The notes below the pieces were generated by a model, which was not told the DNA's origin, made no database searches, and worked only from the letters and a program-made list of their open reading frames with translations. From contig NC_090324.1 of the NCBI RefSeq assembly GCF_040869045.1, positions 56,263,346 to 56,327,345 on the forward strand: 64,000 bases of DNA. Reading direction: 5' to 3'. This stretch comes from Eurosta solidaginis (Eukaryota; Arthropoda; Insecta; Diptera; Tephritidae). The position numbers and the translations under genes were made by a program. Positions within the stretch are counted from its first letter, which is position 1; each line of letters begins with the position of its first letter. Below are positions 46,301 to 57,639 of the stretch, in pieces.

Positions 46301-47598
46301 TTTTTATTTTACAAACTTTAAGTGAAATTCCAATTAAATAAGAGAAACGTCTGAAAAATATTTAGATAACGCAATGAGCTCCTCCCCAAGTGTTATCACC
46401 GATTGGAAGGGTCTGTGGCAATTGGTATCCGGCATACACCACGAGATACCAGAGAGCACAGTGCGTGAAGAGTTGTTGAATGTATCCAAGGAGCTGCTAG
46501 CCGGTGTGTTACAATTAGGCAAAAAATCTGCTTCAAATGTGAAATTAGGAGATTTGTTGAAGGAGAGGAAACAGCTGAAATTACTGCCATTCACGAAGAA
46601 CTTGCAAGAGCTATTGGATTTAGAATCGCAACAATGTTGGAAGATACTCGGTTGCTATCTAACAAATGAATATCGTGGTTCAGCAAGCTCATTGGCCACA
46701 AATTTCATCAGAAAGTAATATGAGCAAACTGCTCGATGACATATGGGGCTATTACACACTCGAACGCATAATTGTATTAAAAATCGTTAAAAATATGCTA
46801 CTTTGTCTACAAAGTTCCAAATCATCCATACCACACTCAATACAAAGAACTTTTAAATAAAATAACATTTTTTAAACTACGCAATTCGTATCTCAATCAA
46901 TTGGAGCAGCTAATCAACGAGTATCCACCGATTAGGTGGCTAATGGTGAATTTTTCGATTATCATGCGCGTTTAATTGTTTGGTCAGAGGGAAATGCGCG
47001 AGAAATTAATGAAGTGAAACACATTTTACTACTCATTTGTGAGCTTTTGCCATTTCAACTGTTTTAGACAACATACATTTGGGCGTCAACAAAGTTATTT
47101 GGTAAACATTTACATAATGAAATAAGAACACGTTTAGCTTATTCAGAGACTATTCTGCTATTGAATTGTATTGATTTGCCAGATAATGCTTCAACAATTG
47201 CACGCAATATTATTGAGTATTTAGATAAAGAAATAATAAGAATGTATCATAATCCTGCAAATGGTCCTCTACTTTAAGCATGGATGTTTCTAAAAGTGCG
47301 CTTTACAAAAGCTTTCGAAGACGAGGCAGCCTTCTTGCCTTGCCAACTGATCGACAAACGTGCTATTGAATTGAGATGTTTCGAATATTTGTATAATATG
47401 CTAACATGTTCTATGTTTAAGGATGACAGCTTAGTATTACGCATCACCCGAAGAACTGTTTACAATATGCTTACATACATGTGCGATTTGTTTGATGGAT
47501 GTCTCCTGTGCACGCCATCCTTACATGTATGAATTGCTATGTAAGCGGTTTTCCTGGCCGTCATTGGCAAAGGCTTTTTGTGCTGAAAGGGCCTCTAG
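46301..47598 (+). pseudogene. Nup188: Nup188 nucleoporin fragment lodged in the Blm pseudogene
   Basis: Starts with an AT-rich leader and an ATG at 46,374, then WKGLWQLVSGIHHEIPEST, LLPFTKNLQELLDLESQQCW, LGCYLTNEYRGSASSL, a YTLERIIVLKIVK block, KLRNSYLNQLEQLINEYPPI, VKHILLLICELLPFQ, LIDKRAIELRCFEYLYNML and FSWPSLAKAFCAERASS. The order and content fit the N-terminal third of Nup188, a scaffold nucleoporin of the nuclear pore inner ring. Multiple frameshifts and stops. It ends at about 47,598, where Blm sequence resumes. Confidence 0.72.
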
Positions 47599-48110
47599 TT
47601 AAACGCATCGTAGATTCCGGTCATGATAAAGCGGTACATCATGGCGTTCTCAAAGATTGGGACAAATCAGATGTATAACGTTTAATGCGCAAAATGGTTC
47701 TGGAAGGATTACTACGTGAGGACCTAATATTCTCCAATGATATTCCACAAGCTTACGTTTTTTGTTGGGTCCAACGATATATACGCTTATGCAAGATAGC
47801 ATAATACTCACATTTGTAGTTTCCCGTAAAGATGCTCCGAAACGTGCCCTTCCTGGGTTCGGCGGACCAACGGCTTCGCCAAACGATCCAGCAGCAGCTG
47901 GTGCAGCTCAATTGCGTTCCATTTACGAACGTTGATACTCGGATCTATTAAATTTTTGCCGTACAACAGCTGCTGCACATAGTGTCACAAGGGCTAGTAT
48001 GATAAATATACAAGCATTAAAAGCGATGTCCGAAAACAGTTCCAGAATCATAAAGTGATATGTTGAGCATTCCCCATGTAACCAAAGCTAATTTCGACAA
48101 GTGCGGTAGT
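47599..48110 (+). pseudogene. Blm: Bloom helicase pseudogene, RQC/HRDC part
   Basis: Resumes the RQC winged helix in register: RIVDSGHDKAVHHGVLKDWD, KSDV, RLMRKMVLEGLLREDLIFSN and DIPQAYVF. VVSRKDAPKRALPGFGG follows, and then an HRDC-like stretch (LNFCRTTAAAHSV; SIPHVTKANFDKCG). Stops at several points. Together with 45,361-46,300 this is one Blm copy split by the Nup188 segment. Confidence 0.78.
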
Positions 48111-49820
48111 AAAAATGGATTGGAAAATGCTCATCAGCGAAAAGCTAGCGATCAAACATCCACAAAGCGCGTGCACATTATTTGCCCAAAATGTACGTTG
48201 GATAATTTCATTTCCTTTTTTTCACTCACTCTCCATGCGTCAACGCGCAAATACCTCCACATTGCAATTAATAGTATTAGGTACGCCAGCCACGCGCTGT
48301 AGTAGAAAAAAAGGAAGCAACGGGAAAATCATACGATGTATTTCCTGTTGTCCCAATTCATAGGATTTTTACATGCTATAAACGAGTGTATGTATAAATG
48401 TCCGATTGATTTTTTTTCTTCATATATATATGCTTGGTAAACTTATACCAGTGCCCGGACTTTTAAAACAAGACAACATGTGGGTACCAAAATATGAAAA
48501 TAGAAGTAGAGTGGTTTTTTTTTCTCTTTTTCTCAGAAAGCAATAGCTGGATTTTATACATGTACCCAAAACAAAATATATGGAAATTTGTATAGACTCA
48601 TCATATGCCTTAGGATACTCACTAGTTCCTGAAATATACAAGCAAAAAGTTAAAAAAAAAAAAAAATTAATAAATGTAAGGCGCGATAACCTCCGAAGAG
48701 ATCTAAGGCCGAGCTCCGCAAAAAGTTAACGGAACGTCTAATTACAACAATAGTTTTCCAAAGTACCAAAATAACCGATTTCAGCATGTCATCGTTTACG
48801 TCAAACTTCTTATTGTCCTTCAAATTATTCACAAAACAAAAAAAAAGGGCTACTTATCTCATCAAAAATTTATTTCTTGTTTAAAGTTGTTCACAAAGTT
48901 TTTCAAAAATTGACTGATTTAATCAGTATCCCCTCCTAATGTTAGTTGGGTGGGCTCGGCAATTAAATCCTGTAAAATGATCGCAGTATACGTTTTCAGT
49001 GCGAAAATACTGAAATATTGGTGGAATCCAAGTTTTGGTGGCAGAAGTAGTAGAAGTAGTAGAAAATGAAAATGAATCAGAAAAGTTACTAAATCTACCA
49101 ATGCGGTAAGATCCGTGCACTGACTGCCCATATACTTGTACCAACGTATGTACATATACGCCGAGTTTTAAATGTACATTATATTAGGGATGCATAAAAG
49201 TATGCAAACGGGTACCCAAAAACCCGTTTCTGGTAAATCGGTATCGGAGCCAAATATATTTCGGGAACCGTGCCTTTTAATAAAGACCATCAATAAAACC
49301 GGCCTACAAGCGTACTTGGGGAAGAGTTGATCAAATAATCGAAGGGCAATACAAAATAATGGTACATTCGACAAAGTTTTCTCCTCGTCCAAAACGAAGA
49401 TTTTTTATTTTTTCTTTTTATAGCATAAAATTTTGCTGACAAAACATTTTTTTTGTGGCGGGCAGGAAAGTTGTTGGTTTTTAGCACCAACAACACAAAT
49501 AACAACGACTCGAAAGATCCCACAATAAACACTCTCTACCCGGTTCGGTACCAAAATGTGAGTACCAAGCAACTTAAATGTCAATTTTTCTGCAGCACTA
49601 GTATGACTAACTAGCTGAAGCGCTACCGGATGACACAAAATTAAACAGAATAAGGCACTAATGACCCAGCACATAACGTGCGGGGAAAGAAGCAACGCAC
49701 ATAACGTACGCGAGATGAATATATTCTCGTAGGCATTTAGACATGTTCACCCTACTCACGCGCGAAATTTCAAAAGCGCCGATAATAGAATAGGGGCCTA
49801 CTCGCCGCCGACCGCGTAAC
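48111..49820 (+). other. no gene recognised; SINE fragment inside
   Basis: 1.7 kb without a recognisable gene. 48,648-48,715 is a reversed fragment of the SINE-like repeat (poly-A, then 'ggcgcgataacctccgaag', 'agatctaaggccgagctcc'), compare 19,281-19,475. The ORFs present are short and without motifs. 49,690-49,820 is probably the leader of the next ORF. Confidence 0.45.
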
Positions 49821-51155
49821 ATGGTCCTAATAAATCAACAAGTTCCCTTTATTTTTATTCCATCTTCTCTACATAGAATGACTCGTTACGCTTCGCTACG
49901 AAAGAGAACCGAGCGCCAGGCCGCTCGTTACCCAAAGCCATGCCATTTATGCGACGCGAAACATCACATCAGGTCATGCCCGATATACCGCGCGAAGTCC
50001 TCGCTGCAACGACTGCGCGAAATTATAAAGGCCAAGTACTGCCAAAATTGCCTTTCAATGGTACATCGCGCCAAAGACTGCACGAGCAAAGGAAGGTGCC
50101 GAAGATGTGGTAGCAATCATCATACCACGCTGCACCTTTCCATGGAGGACTTGTCGTCCGAGCCAGAGCCGCCGAAGAGCTGGTATCAGCTAGTCATGGA
50201 AGAAGAGGGAGAAGGTTTTGAGCGGATGCCTACGATGCAAGAGGTGGACGACGGGACGATGGATGAGGCGCTGTCTCTCCACGCGTCTGAGTCGGCCTTT
50301 GCAGAAGAACCACAACTGCCATCCGGGAGTGGAGCGGGCTCCCACATAGTAAGTTCCGACACTAGGGGATCGGACCCACGGCCGTTCCGACCCCTATTAG
50401 CACACGAACGACGAGGAAAAAGTGGAGAGGAACCACGGCCGTTCCGCCCACCTACGCAACAACGCACGCAAGCACATCGACCAACGCGTGATCGTAGACT
50501 GGCCCCTCGGCCGCGCCAGCTACACGCGATACGAAACGTGAAGGACGATCATCGAGACGGTAGACTGGCCACTTGGCCGCGCCAGCTACCTCAATACAGC
50601 TCATTCCAGAACGGCGTCATTCCGGCCCGCGCCTCAGCCGGCCCAACCCTTCGGCCAATGGCTGCTCTGGCGCCAACTGCGATCGTGAAGGTGGAAGCCG
50701 GAGGGCGTCTGCACCTCATTCGTGCCCTAATAGACGCATGTTCCCCCCGCACAACGATCGACCGCAGGCTGGCGCGAGAGTTAGCACTGCCGACAACCAA
50801 CGCCGACGGCGAAACCGGCTGTTTTATTCGCTTTAGAGGCAAACATGGGCAGAGTAAGACGGTGACGACTCACGCAGTCTGCGTCCACGACTTCAGGCGC
50901 GTCAGTCCAACTTACAACGTCGACCCCAGCGTCGCGGCTCCTTACGAGCACATCCGACTTGCGGACCCCCATTTTTATGCGTCCACCCCAATTTGCCTCG
51001 TTCTTGGCGGCGACGTCTACGCCGAAATCATGATCGGGCACATTACCACCATCTTTTGGATCGCTGCTCGCGCAAAGCACGATCTTCGGGTGGGTGCTTT
51101 CGGGGACACGCCCGATCTAGCATACCCTAACGGTTATTTAGGTCTACTTAATTAG
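49821..51155 (+). CDS. BEL-2 gag/zinc-knuckle/retropepsin-like ORF, 444 aa, intact
   Basis: One uninterrupted frame from the ATG at 49,821 (a second Met lies at residue 20). Knuckles at ~34-110: CHLCDAKHHIRSC, CQNCLSMVHRAKDC, CRRCGSNHHTTLHL. An acidic middle with two internal duplications follows (HGRSD.. block near 50,385/50,440; LAPRPRQL/LATWPRQL near 50,505/50,570). A retropepsin-like domain at ~285-440: HLIRALIDACSPRTTIDRRL and ICLVLGGDVYAEIM. The catalytic motif is D-A-C instead of D-S/T-G. A stop follows; no RT is present. GC-richer than its surroundings. Confidence 0.8.
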   Translation: MVLINQQVPFIFIPSSLHRMTRYASLRKRTERQAARYPKPCHLCDAKHHIRSCPIYRAKSSLQRLREIIKAKYCQNCLSMVHRAKDCTSKGRCRRCGSNHHTTLHLSMEDLSSEPEPPKSWYQLVMEEEGEGFERMPTMQEVDDGTMDEALSLHASESAFAEEPQLPSGSGAGSHIVSSDTRGSDPRPFRPLLAHERRGKSGEEPRPFRPPTQQRTQAHRPTRDRRLAPRPRQLHAIRNVKDDHRDGRLATWPRQLPQYSSFQNGVIPARASAGPTLRPMAALAPTAIVKVEAGGRLHLIRALIDACSPRTTIDRRLARELALPTTNADGETGCFIRFRGKHGQSKTVTTHAVCVHDFRRVSPTYNVDPSVAAPYEHIRLADPHFYASTPICLVLGGDVYAEIMIGHITTIFWIAARAKHDLRVGAFGDTPDLAYPNGYLGLLN

Positions 51156-51599
51156 TTTATTGTAAGTTTAAACATGTAAATTGTACATTTCCCGAAATAA
51201 ATGAAGTTTATATGAATGGCAAGAAATATATGTTACGGTTTCCATTAATTTTTTGTTCTATCGTCCTAGCTCTAGGTCACGGCGGAGGCAAGGAGGATGC
51301 CGTCGCGCCGTCCGGCGCGCACCGTTTAATTTAGAATCTAGTTTTAAGACAAATCGTGGTCGGGCCGCTCGGGCGGAGTCTGAGCTGTTGCGTATCGCAA
51401 GGGGGCCGGCATGTTTAGGCCCGAAGCCTAAATTCATATCAACTCGCGCCACCCTAATAGCACCCCTTTATCGACCACTAGTTCGCCCACATGCATGTAT
51501 GTGTGTGCATAGGTAGGGTTATGTTGTCCGTACACATATACATGCATGCCGGTACAACTATGTGGGGAAGCTTCCCCTTAAAACCGGAGACTTTTTCCG
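51156..51599 (+). other. 3' non-coding region before the BEL 3' LTR
   Basis: GC-rich block ('cacggcggaggcaaggagg', 'ggcccgaagcctaaattc') followed by a tgta/acat-rich stretch. The 87-codon ORF at 51,253 has no motif. The LTR may truly begin at 'tgtggggaagcttcccc' (51,561), upstream of the part shared with the left LTR. Confidence 0.5.
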
Positions 51600-51866
51600 C
51601 GGTTCAACGGTTGTCCTCGACAAGGCAACCGTCTACTTTTTCAGCGATCATTGAGCGAACCAGAGCTAACACTGTCCGAGGAGCCCCGGCACATTTTATT
51701 ATACAAGGTAACTTATTGTGCTGATTTTAATTTTCACTATAATAAAGACAAATATTATAACGAGAAATATCTCTCGCCTTTCTTTTCCTTTCATTCAAAT
51801 CTAACCTAAACGCAATTGTGGTGCCTCCATTCCGTTGCCGAGTTTGCGAAACACCACAATTGTACA
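51600..51866 (+). repeat. BEL 3' LTR
   Basis: Matches 36,767-37,033 in length and nearly in sequence. It contains 'actataataaagac' (poly-A-signal-like AATAAAG) and ends ..CAATTGTACA. T1 resumes directly after it. Confidence 0.85.
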
Positions 51867-52394
51867 ACCCGTATCGTACAAACACATTCTAGAGTCACCC
51901 CGGGTCCACCTTTATGGCGATATCTCGAAAAGGCGTCCACCTATAGAACTCGGGCCCACTCCCTTTTAAAATACTCATTAACTCCTTTCATTTGATACCC
52001 ATATCGTACAAACAAATTCTAGGGTCACCCCTGGTCCACCTTTATGGCGGTATCTCGAAACGGCGTCCATCTATGGAACTAAGGATCACTCCCTTTTAAA
52101 ATACCCATTAACCCCTTTCAGTTGATACCCATATCGTACAGACAAATTCCAGAGGTTAAACCTGATCCACCTTTATGGCGATATCCCTAAATGGTGTCCA
52201 CCTATAGAACTATGGCCCAATCCCTCATAAAATACTATTTAATGCCTTTCATTTGATACACATGTTATACAAACACATTCCAGGGTTACAATCGGTTCAT
52301 TTTCCTACATGGTTATTTTCCCTTATGTTGTCAACATAGCTCTCAACTGAGTATGTAATGTTCGGTTACACCCGAACTTAACCTTCCTTACTTG
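51867..52394 (+). repeat. T1, right arm, 129-bp array and 3' end
   Basis: Four array units, then CTCAACTGAGTA (52,342-52,353), the hairpin GTTCGGTTACACCCGAAC (52,360-52,377) and the 17-base end ..CCTTCCTTACTTG. It is the reverse complement of 11,067-11,625. PLE-1 continues at 52,395. Confidence 0.88.
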
Positions 52395-53216
52395 TTTAGA
52401 TTTAAGATGTACAAGGTTAGGCAATAAACTGGAATTTGCCGTTTATCGAAAACCCACTTCAACAGACCGTTTGATCACAAAAGATTTGTTTTGTCCATAT
52501 CAACATAAAATTGCATCGTTCTACTAACTTGTTCATTGCCTTGTCAATTTACCACTGTCCATTAAAAATTACCACAAAGAATACGAAAAAATTTTAGAGT
52601 TAGCAACGATAAATGGCTATGACAAAAATCTTATCGATAAATTGATAAACAAATATTCGAACTTCCATCACAAAAATAATATGACAACACTTTTCACACA
52701 AAATAATGAAATTAAAACAAATAAAATAATGCGCATTCCATTTACATATTTTCCGACAATCACCAACGACTTGGTTAAAATGTTTGAAAAGCATGACTTA
52801 AAAATAGTTTACATCAACAACAATAAATTAAGAAATGTTCTTGGTTCCACAAAAGACATTGTGCTCATCGCAGCGGGATTTATCAAATCAACTGAACTGG
52901 CTGCGATGCAACATACATAGGCCAAACAAAAAGACAAACCTCAGTCGCTTAGTGTGCGCGCACTTTTAAAGATCATGAGAAGCACAAACAAAACAAACAA
53001 ACTTATCTCTCTGCAGTAGCAGCACACATGATTTCAATGACTGATGAATCATCCACACATACAATCGGCACATTTGAAGAGAGTTTACGCCTAATAAAAG
53101 CTGTATACAACAACAAAAAATTAGATGCATATGAATCTCTATATATCAGCAAAACTAAGAATCCGATGAATGCTGACAACGGGAATATAAATTCGCCTTT
53201 CTTCTCGTTAATTTAG
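52395..53216 (+). pseudogene. PLE-1 linker and GIY-YIG remnant, right arm
   Basis: LDLKCTRLGNKLEFAVYRKP opens the segment, followed by KILELATINGYDKNLIDKL and a KIVYINNNKLRNVLGSTKDI block. The GIY-YIG core itself is frameshifted (near 52,880). The C-terminal block LDAYESLYISKTKNPMNAD is at 53,028-53,216. It matches the left arm 10,239-11,066. Confidence 0.85.
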
Positions 53217-53440
53217 TTAATAAATTTTACATCGTCATATGTTCAAATTTGTTTGTTATAGATACTCCTTTTTTAGTAGCGCGTCGCTGCTGATGGACAT
53301 CAGGTCTGCCGGAAATGCATATGTTTAGTTCAATAAATTAATAAAGTTTGTTGTTTTACGGTTTATCCATAAACGCACCATTGTTTTTACTTGACTAAAT
53401 AATTGTGTAGTATTTTTTCGTTTATATCTGCGCAGCACCG
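53217..53440 (+). repeat. PLE-1 3' terminal repeat, right arm
   Basis: Direct repeat of 31,132-31,345 and inverse of 10,055-10,240: 'gcgcgtcgctgctgatgga', 'ttacggtttatccataaac'. The gypsy protease sequence begins beyond it. Confidence 0.85.
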
Positions 53441-54368
53441 CTGATCGAACGCTAAATAATTTCCGCATAGGAAAACCATGTTAGGTCACAGTTGGGCTAA
53501 TAAAATTCGTACTCCACCCGTATCGACCAGAAAGTCCAGCGTCCGGCCGTCGGAAAGTGCGTATTCTATATATGGTACGCTAGATGGCCGTTCGGTCAAA
53601 AATCCTCTTCTTGGACCCCTTCTTTCTCCGCGTCGTCTGTGGTGACATGATAAAGCCGCTGTTGCTTTGTGTTTTCCGATCTAGCATCACGTTTGAAGGG
53701 GTTTGGCCGGTTCATGTAGTTCACGCGCCTACTCCGGATGGACTGGACTACGTCCACCTTTTCAACGGGTGGTTGCGAAGAAGTTGGTTGGCCTAGCTTT
53801 GGGGATATCTTTTGATTTGAGTTTCGCTCTTCAAAAGGGAATCTTCGCTCCTGGGGACGCCATGTTGTCCTTGGAGGTATTGATGGTGCCCTGGTGGCAC
53901 CTAAACCATGCATTTGATCTAGTATCGCGTTCATTGGCGCAACAACGCGATTGTCGTGGCGTGCGCTGTGAATCGTATAGTTTCGGAAATTAGTGTTTTG
54001 AATTTCGAGGCATGCGGAATATGCCTCAGGTAGGGTTTTGGGACGTTTTATGAGGAGCGTTTTAGCCAGCTCCCCGTTCATGCCGCCGATAAAAACATCC
54101 AAGGCGCGATTCCTGTAAGTGTCTATGAGGATTCTTGTTGTCTCCTCGAGTACGTCTCTGTTTTGATCTTATTTATGATTATAGAGAATTGCTGATTCAC
54201 GGCAGCGTATAATTCATCAAGCCGTGAATCTTTTTGAGACAATTAATGGAGTTGATACTCCAAAGTGCGGATATCGCGTATATCTGCGTAATGGAGTGAT
54301 AGGCACTCCTTAATGGCACTCCAGTTGCTGTCGAATATGTTGTACGATATCAGGGCAGTGTCAGCTAC
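53441..54368 (-). pseudogene. gag: gypsy element: gag C-terminal part and protease start
   Basis: Minus strand. From the 9-base repeat GTAGCTGAC (54,360-54,368) the Gag continues ([33 protein letters not shown]), a TAA follows near 54,230, then YRNRALDVFIGG homologues (to 53,596). After a frame change comes a protease N-terminus with FLVDTGG, the catalytic D-T-G, near 53,510. It then runs into PLE-1. The N-terminal half of Gag lies at 58,252-58,650 beyond LINE-A. Confidence 0.85.
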
Positions 54369-54421
54369 TCATGTTGTTGTCGTTGTAGCAGTGCTTCGCC
54401 CCATCCAATAGGTGCGACCAA

Positions 54422-56389
54422 TCACAAATTGTCATCAATGTCCTCTAACGGGAGTCCAAGGAAACTTGCAGTTTCAATAGGGGTGGACCATAATGGGAGG
54501 GGTGTTACAGGCGTTGGTTCCACATTACAATTAAAGAGATGGTTGGTATCATGTGGAGACACATTACAAGCGGGGCATACATTTTGTATGTCGGGGTTGA
54601 TTCTGGATAGGTAAGAGTTTAACCTGTTACAGTATCTAGTTCGAAGTTGAGTTAGAGTGACTCGCGTCTCCCTGGGGAGTATGCGTTCCTCTTCCGAAAT
54701 TTTTGGGTACTGTTTTTTGAGTACGGGTTTCACCGGGCAATTCCTGGCATAAAGGTCCGACGCCGTTTATGGAGTTCGCTGAGGACCTGCTAGTGTTTTT
54801 TGGCTTCATAAGGCTGAGTTCTCAGGTGCCGTATTTCCTCATAATGCTTACGGAAATGACTCCTTAAGCCCCTGGGCGGTGTTGGCTCATCAATCAGATG
54901 TCTTTTTTGATGCCTGGGTATTCAACAGAAACTGTTTGGTTATCATCTCATTTCTCTCCTTGATGGGGAGTATTCTCACCTCGTTATGTAGGCGGTGTTC
55001 TGGGGACATAAGAAGACAATCCGTGGCGGTTCTGAGGCCAGCATTTTGGCAGGCCTGTAGCTTCTTCCAGTGAGTGGTCTTTAGGCTTGGCGACCGTATC
55101 GCGGACGCGCAGCATGCAATCGGCTGGCCAATTGCTTTGTAAGTGGTAATGAGCATTTCTTTATCTTTCCCCAAGTACTGCCAGCAAGAGGTTTGAGGAT
55201 TTTATTACGACAATTACGTACAATTGTGGCTGCATGCTCACCAAAATGTAGATCCTGATCGAACGTCACATCCAAGACTTTGGGGTGTAAGACAGTCTAT
55301 AGCGTAGTGCCATTGACGTGGATGTTTAAAATGGTCGACATTTGGGACGTCCATGTTGTAAATAAGGTCGCGGAGGATTTAGTTGGTGATAATGCCAGGT
55401 TTCGCGATGCGAAAAAACTGGAGAGATCAGGGAGGTAGCCGTTTATTCTGCTGCAAAGCTCATCGATCTTTGGGCCTGGGCCTGTGGCAATTATTGTGCA
55501 GTCATCCGCGTAGGAAACGATAGTAACTCCTTCTGGTGGCGAAGGTAGCTTTGATATGTAGAAGTTAAACAATAGTTGGGATAGGACACCACTCTGTGGT
55601 ACCCCTTGTTTAATTCTTCTTGGTTTTGATGATTCGTTTCTAAATTACACAGATGCCTGCGACCACCCAGATAATTTGCGGTCCAACTTTTAAGACATGG
55701 GGGAAGGGTAGACCCTTCCAGGTCTTGCAGTAACGTGCCATGGTTGACCGTATCAAAAGCTGTTGATAGGTCTAGCGCAACGAATACTGTTCTATGGTGG
55801 GGCTTTTAATTTAAACCGCAATTTATCTGGTGCTAATGGCATTTAGCGCGGTGATAGTGCTATGGAGTTTTCTAAAGCCATGCTCATGACAGGCTAGCTG
55901 CAAATTTGGTTTGAAGTAGGGGAGCAAAATGGCTTCAAGCGTCTTGGCTACTGGCGATAGGAGAGATCTCGGGAGATATGACTCACCTATGTAAGCTGGT
56001 TTCCCAAGCTTTAGTAGCGGGACCACCTTGGCCATTTTCCATCTTTCGGGAATGACAAAGGTGGAAAGAGACAGGTTGAAGACATGTGCTAAATATTTGA
56101 AACCCTCTTTCTTCTTTTGTGACGGTAATTGGACACGCGCTGAATTTATTTATTGGCCCTCCGTCTATCTTTGTCGACCGTATTTTTTCGCGTCCGACAG
56201 CACTTTATCGCCAAAGGCGATGGAAATTTTGTCATTGTGCTTAGACGGATTCGATAGCGACTTTACGGTGGACCAAAGTTTACCTACACCGGCAGAGAGG
56301 TTACAACCGCTTAGGTGCTCCTCCCATTTCGCTCGCTTGTATTCATCCACAAGCATTCTGATGCGTTGGTTTATATTCGCCGGGATCAA
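54422..56389 (-). pseudogene. LINE-A right copy RT and CCHC C-terminus
   Basis: Pieces: AKWEEHLSGCNLSAGVGKLW (56,165-56,389); KVVPLLKLGK, LLSPVAKTLEAIL and CHEHGFRKLHST (55,823-56,035); the YADDCTI active site and NLALSPTKSSATL (55,297-55,572); LAGSTWGK and HWKKLQACQNAGLRTA (54,890-55,200); CPACNVSPHDTNHLFNC (CCHC knuckle) and ASFLGLPLEDI (54,422-54,733). Several frameshifts; no intact frame. Confidence 0.88.
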
Positions 56390-56417
56390 GTTGTCTTATA
56401 AGGTCACGTTCTATCGC

Positions 56418-57574
56418 TCAGTTTGCGGCCTCCGTCGGAAAATGAGGCCGAATTTCGGGAATTCTACCGGCGGGAATGAAGCCAGCCAAGGCGGATTCAA
56501 TGACCTTGCGAAAAACACGCTCCCCATTGCGAGCATCAGTCGGGACAGGTAGGGAAGCAAAGCGGTTGTCTGTAAAGGATTTGTATTTGTCCCACTTTCC
56601 TTTTTTGAAGTTTATGAAAGTGCGTTTCTCTGTGACGATGAAGTCGGCGATACGCTCGAGCGAAATATGTATAGGCAGATGGTCGGATGCCAATGTTACC
56701 ATCGGCTTCAGTTGACGCAGTTTACCAGTCCTGCGCTCACGATTGGTATATCCGGCGAAGTGTGACAGCTTCCTACCATACGTATGGGGGCGTCTCCGTT
56801 TATTGCGCAGAACGTCGTTTCTTCTATTTTATCCGCCAACATCTCACACCTACTGTCTGCCTGCAAGTTTGAATGCCATAGATCGTGATGGGCATTGAAA
56901 TCGCCCGAGATAATGCGATTATTGCCAGTGAGTAAGGGGCTGATATTAGGGTGGTATCCACTGGGGCAACAGGTGGCAGGAGGGATGTAGATGTTGATGA
57001 TTTCTAGGTATGCATCTCCTGGCCGGACTGATAAGCCTTGACGTTCTAAGACGCTGTCCCTGCGGCCGATGCCGGGATAAAATATATGATATTGCGCAGA
57101 GTGGTGTATGATAAATGCGAGGCCGCCTCCATTTCCGCTCTCGCGATCTTTTCTGTGGACATTATACCAAGAACAGGTCTGCAGAGCAGATCTAGCTGTG
57201 AGTTTAGTCTCTTGAATGGCAGCAATGCGGATGTTGTGCCGCTTCATGAAATCGACTATCACCGTGATCTTCCCAGTTAATCCATTACAGATTAACCGCA
57301 GAATTGTGAAGTGCAACGGCGGACACGTCGTCACTCTGGGTGTAAGTGACGGGTGACTACGCCTGGGTTGTGAAAGGCTAGGACGCAACAGATGCTGCGG
57401 CCCTGAGACTGGGCGTCCATGGTTAAGAATTGGGGTACCCGGTGTATTTGTGTATGCGGCCTGGCAACATGGCGCAATGAAACCCGTCGGGAGGTTGCCG
57501 TCGCGGAGACCAGAACATCTAGGAAAGTGGCACCGTCCAAGGTAGGACCTGCATTGGGCGGATGTCGCAAACAT
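56418..57574 (-). pseudogene. LINE-A right copy endonuclease
   Basis: Best endonuclease of the three copies: a 288-codon open frame with NGLTGK, HNIRIAAIQETKL, GGGLAFIIHH, IINIYIPPATCC, ISGDFNAHHDLWHSN and DAPIRMVGSCHTSPD. The SDHLPIHISLER block continues in the frame 56,702-56,418. The catalytic Glu, the GDFN Asp/Asn and the SDH His are all present; one frame change lies near 56,705. Confidence 0.88.
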
Positions 57575-57639
57575 ATATATTCTGTGCTGACAAACGGTGC
57601 AAAAGGAGGTAAGAACTAAGAGTCTGTTTCCCTGACCTA

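Larger units (their letters stand above)
36767..51866 (+). mobile_element. BEL/Pao composite inserted in T1
   Basis: Bounded by two 267-bp LTR sequences differing at only a few bases. The left part carries PBS, gag and pol of one BEL/Pao element (BEL-1). The right part carries a gag/protease ORF of a different BEL family (BEL-2). Between them lie unassigned DNA, an intact Tigger and host-gene fragments. Either BEL-1 acquired large insertions or two BEL elements recombined. Confidence 0.7.
31131..53440 (+). mobile_element. PLE-1, right arm, split by T1/BEL at 33,002-52,394
   Basis: A Penelope-like element in two parts: 31,131-33,001 (terminal repeat, N-terminus, RT) and 52,395-53,440 (linker, GIY-YIG remnant, terminal repeat). 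The protein breaks at SISF (33,000) and resumes at LDLK (52,397) in one continuous alignment, which proves that everything between is a later insertion. Direct terminal repeats lie at 31,132-31,345 and 53,216-53,410, plus the inverted one at 30,371-30,650. Confidence 0.88.

Noticed and set aside
45361..48110. Functional host Blm and Nup188 genes
   Set aside because: Several in-frame stops and frameshifts, one fragment splitting the other, and no missing parts found nearby.
50186..51080. Antisense ORFs opposite the BEL-2 gag/protease ORF
   Set aside because: Explained by the GC-rich sense gene; no motifs and no start context.
51253..51516. 87-codon GC-rich ORF before the BEL 3' LTR
   Set aside because: No recognisable domain; composition alone keeps the frame open in probable 3' non-coding sequence.
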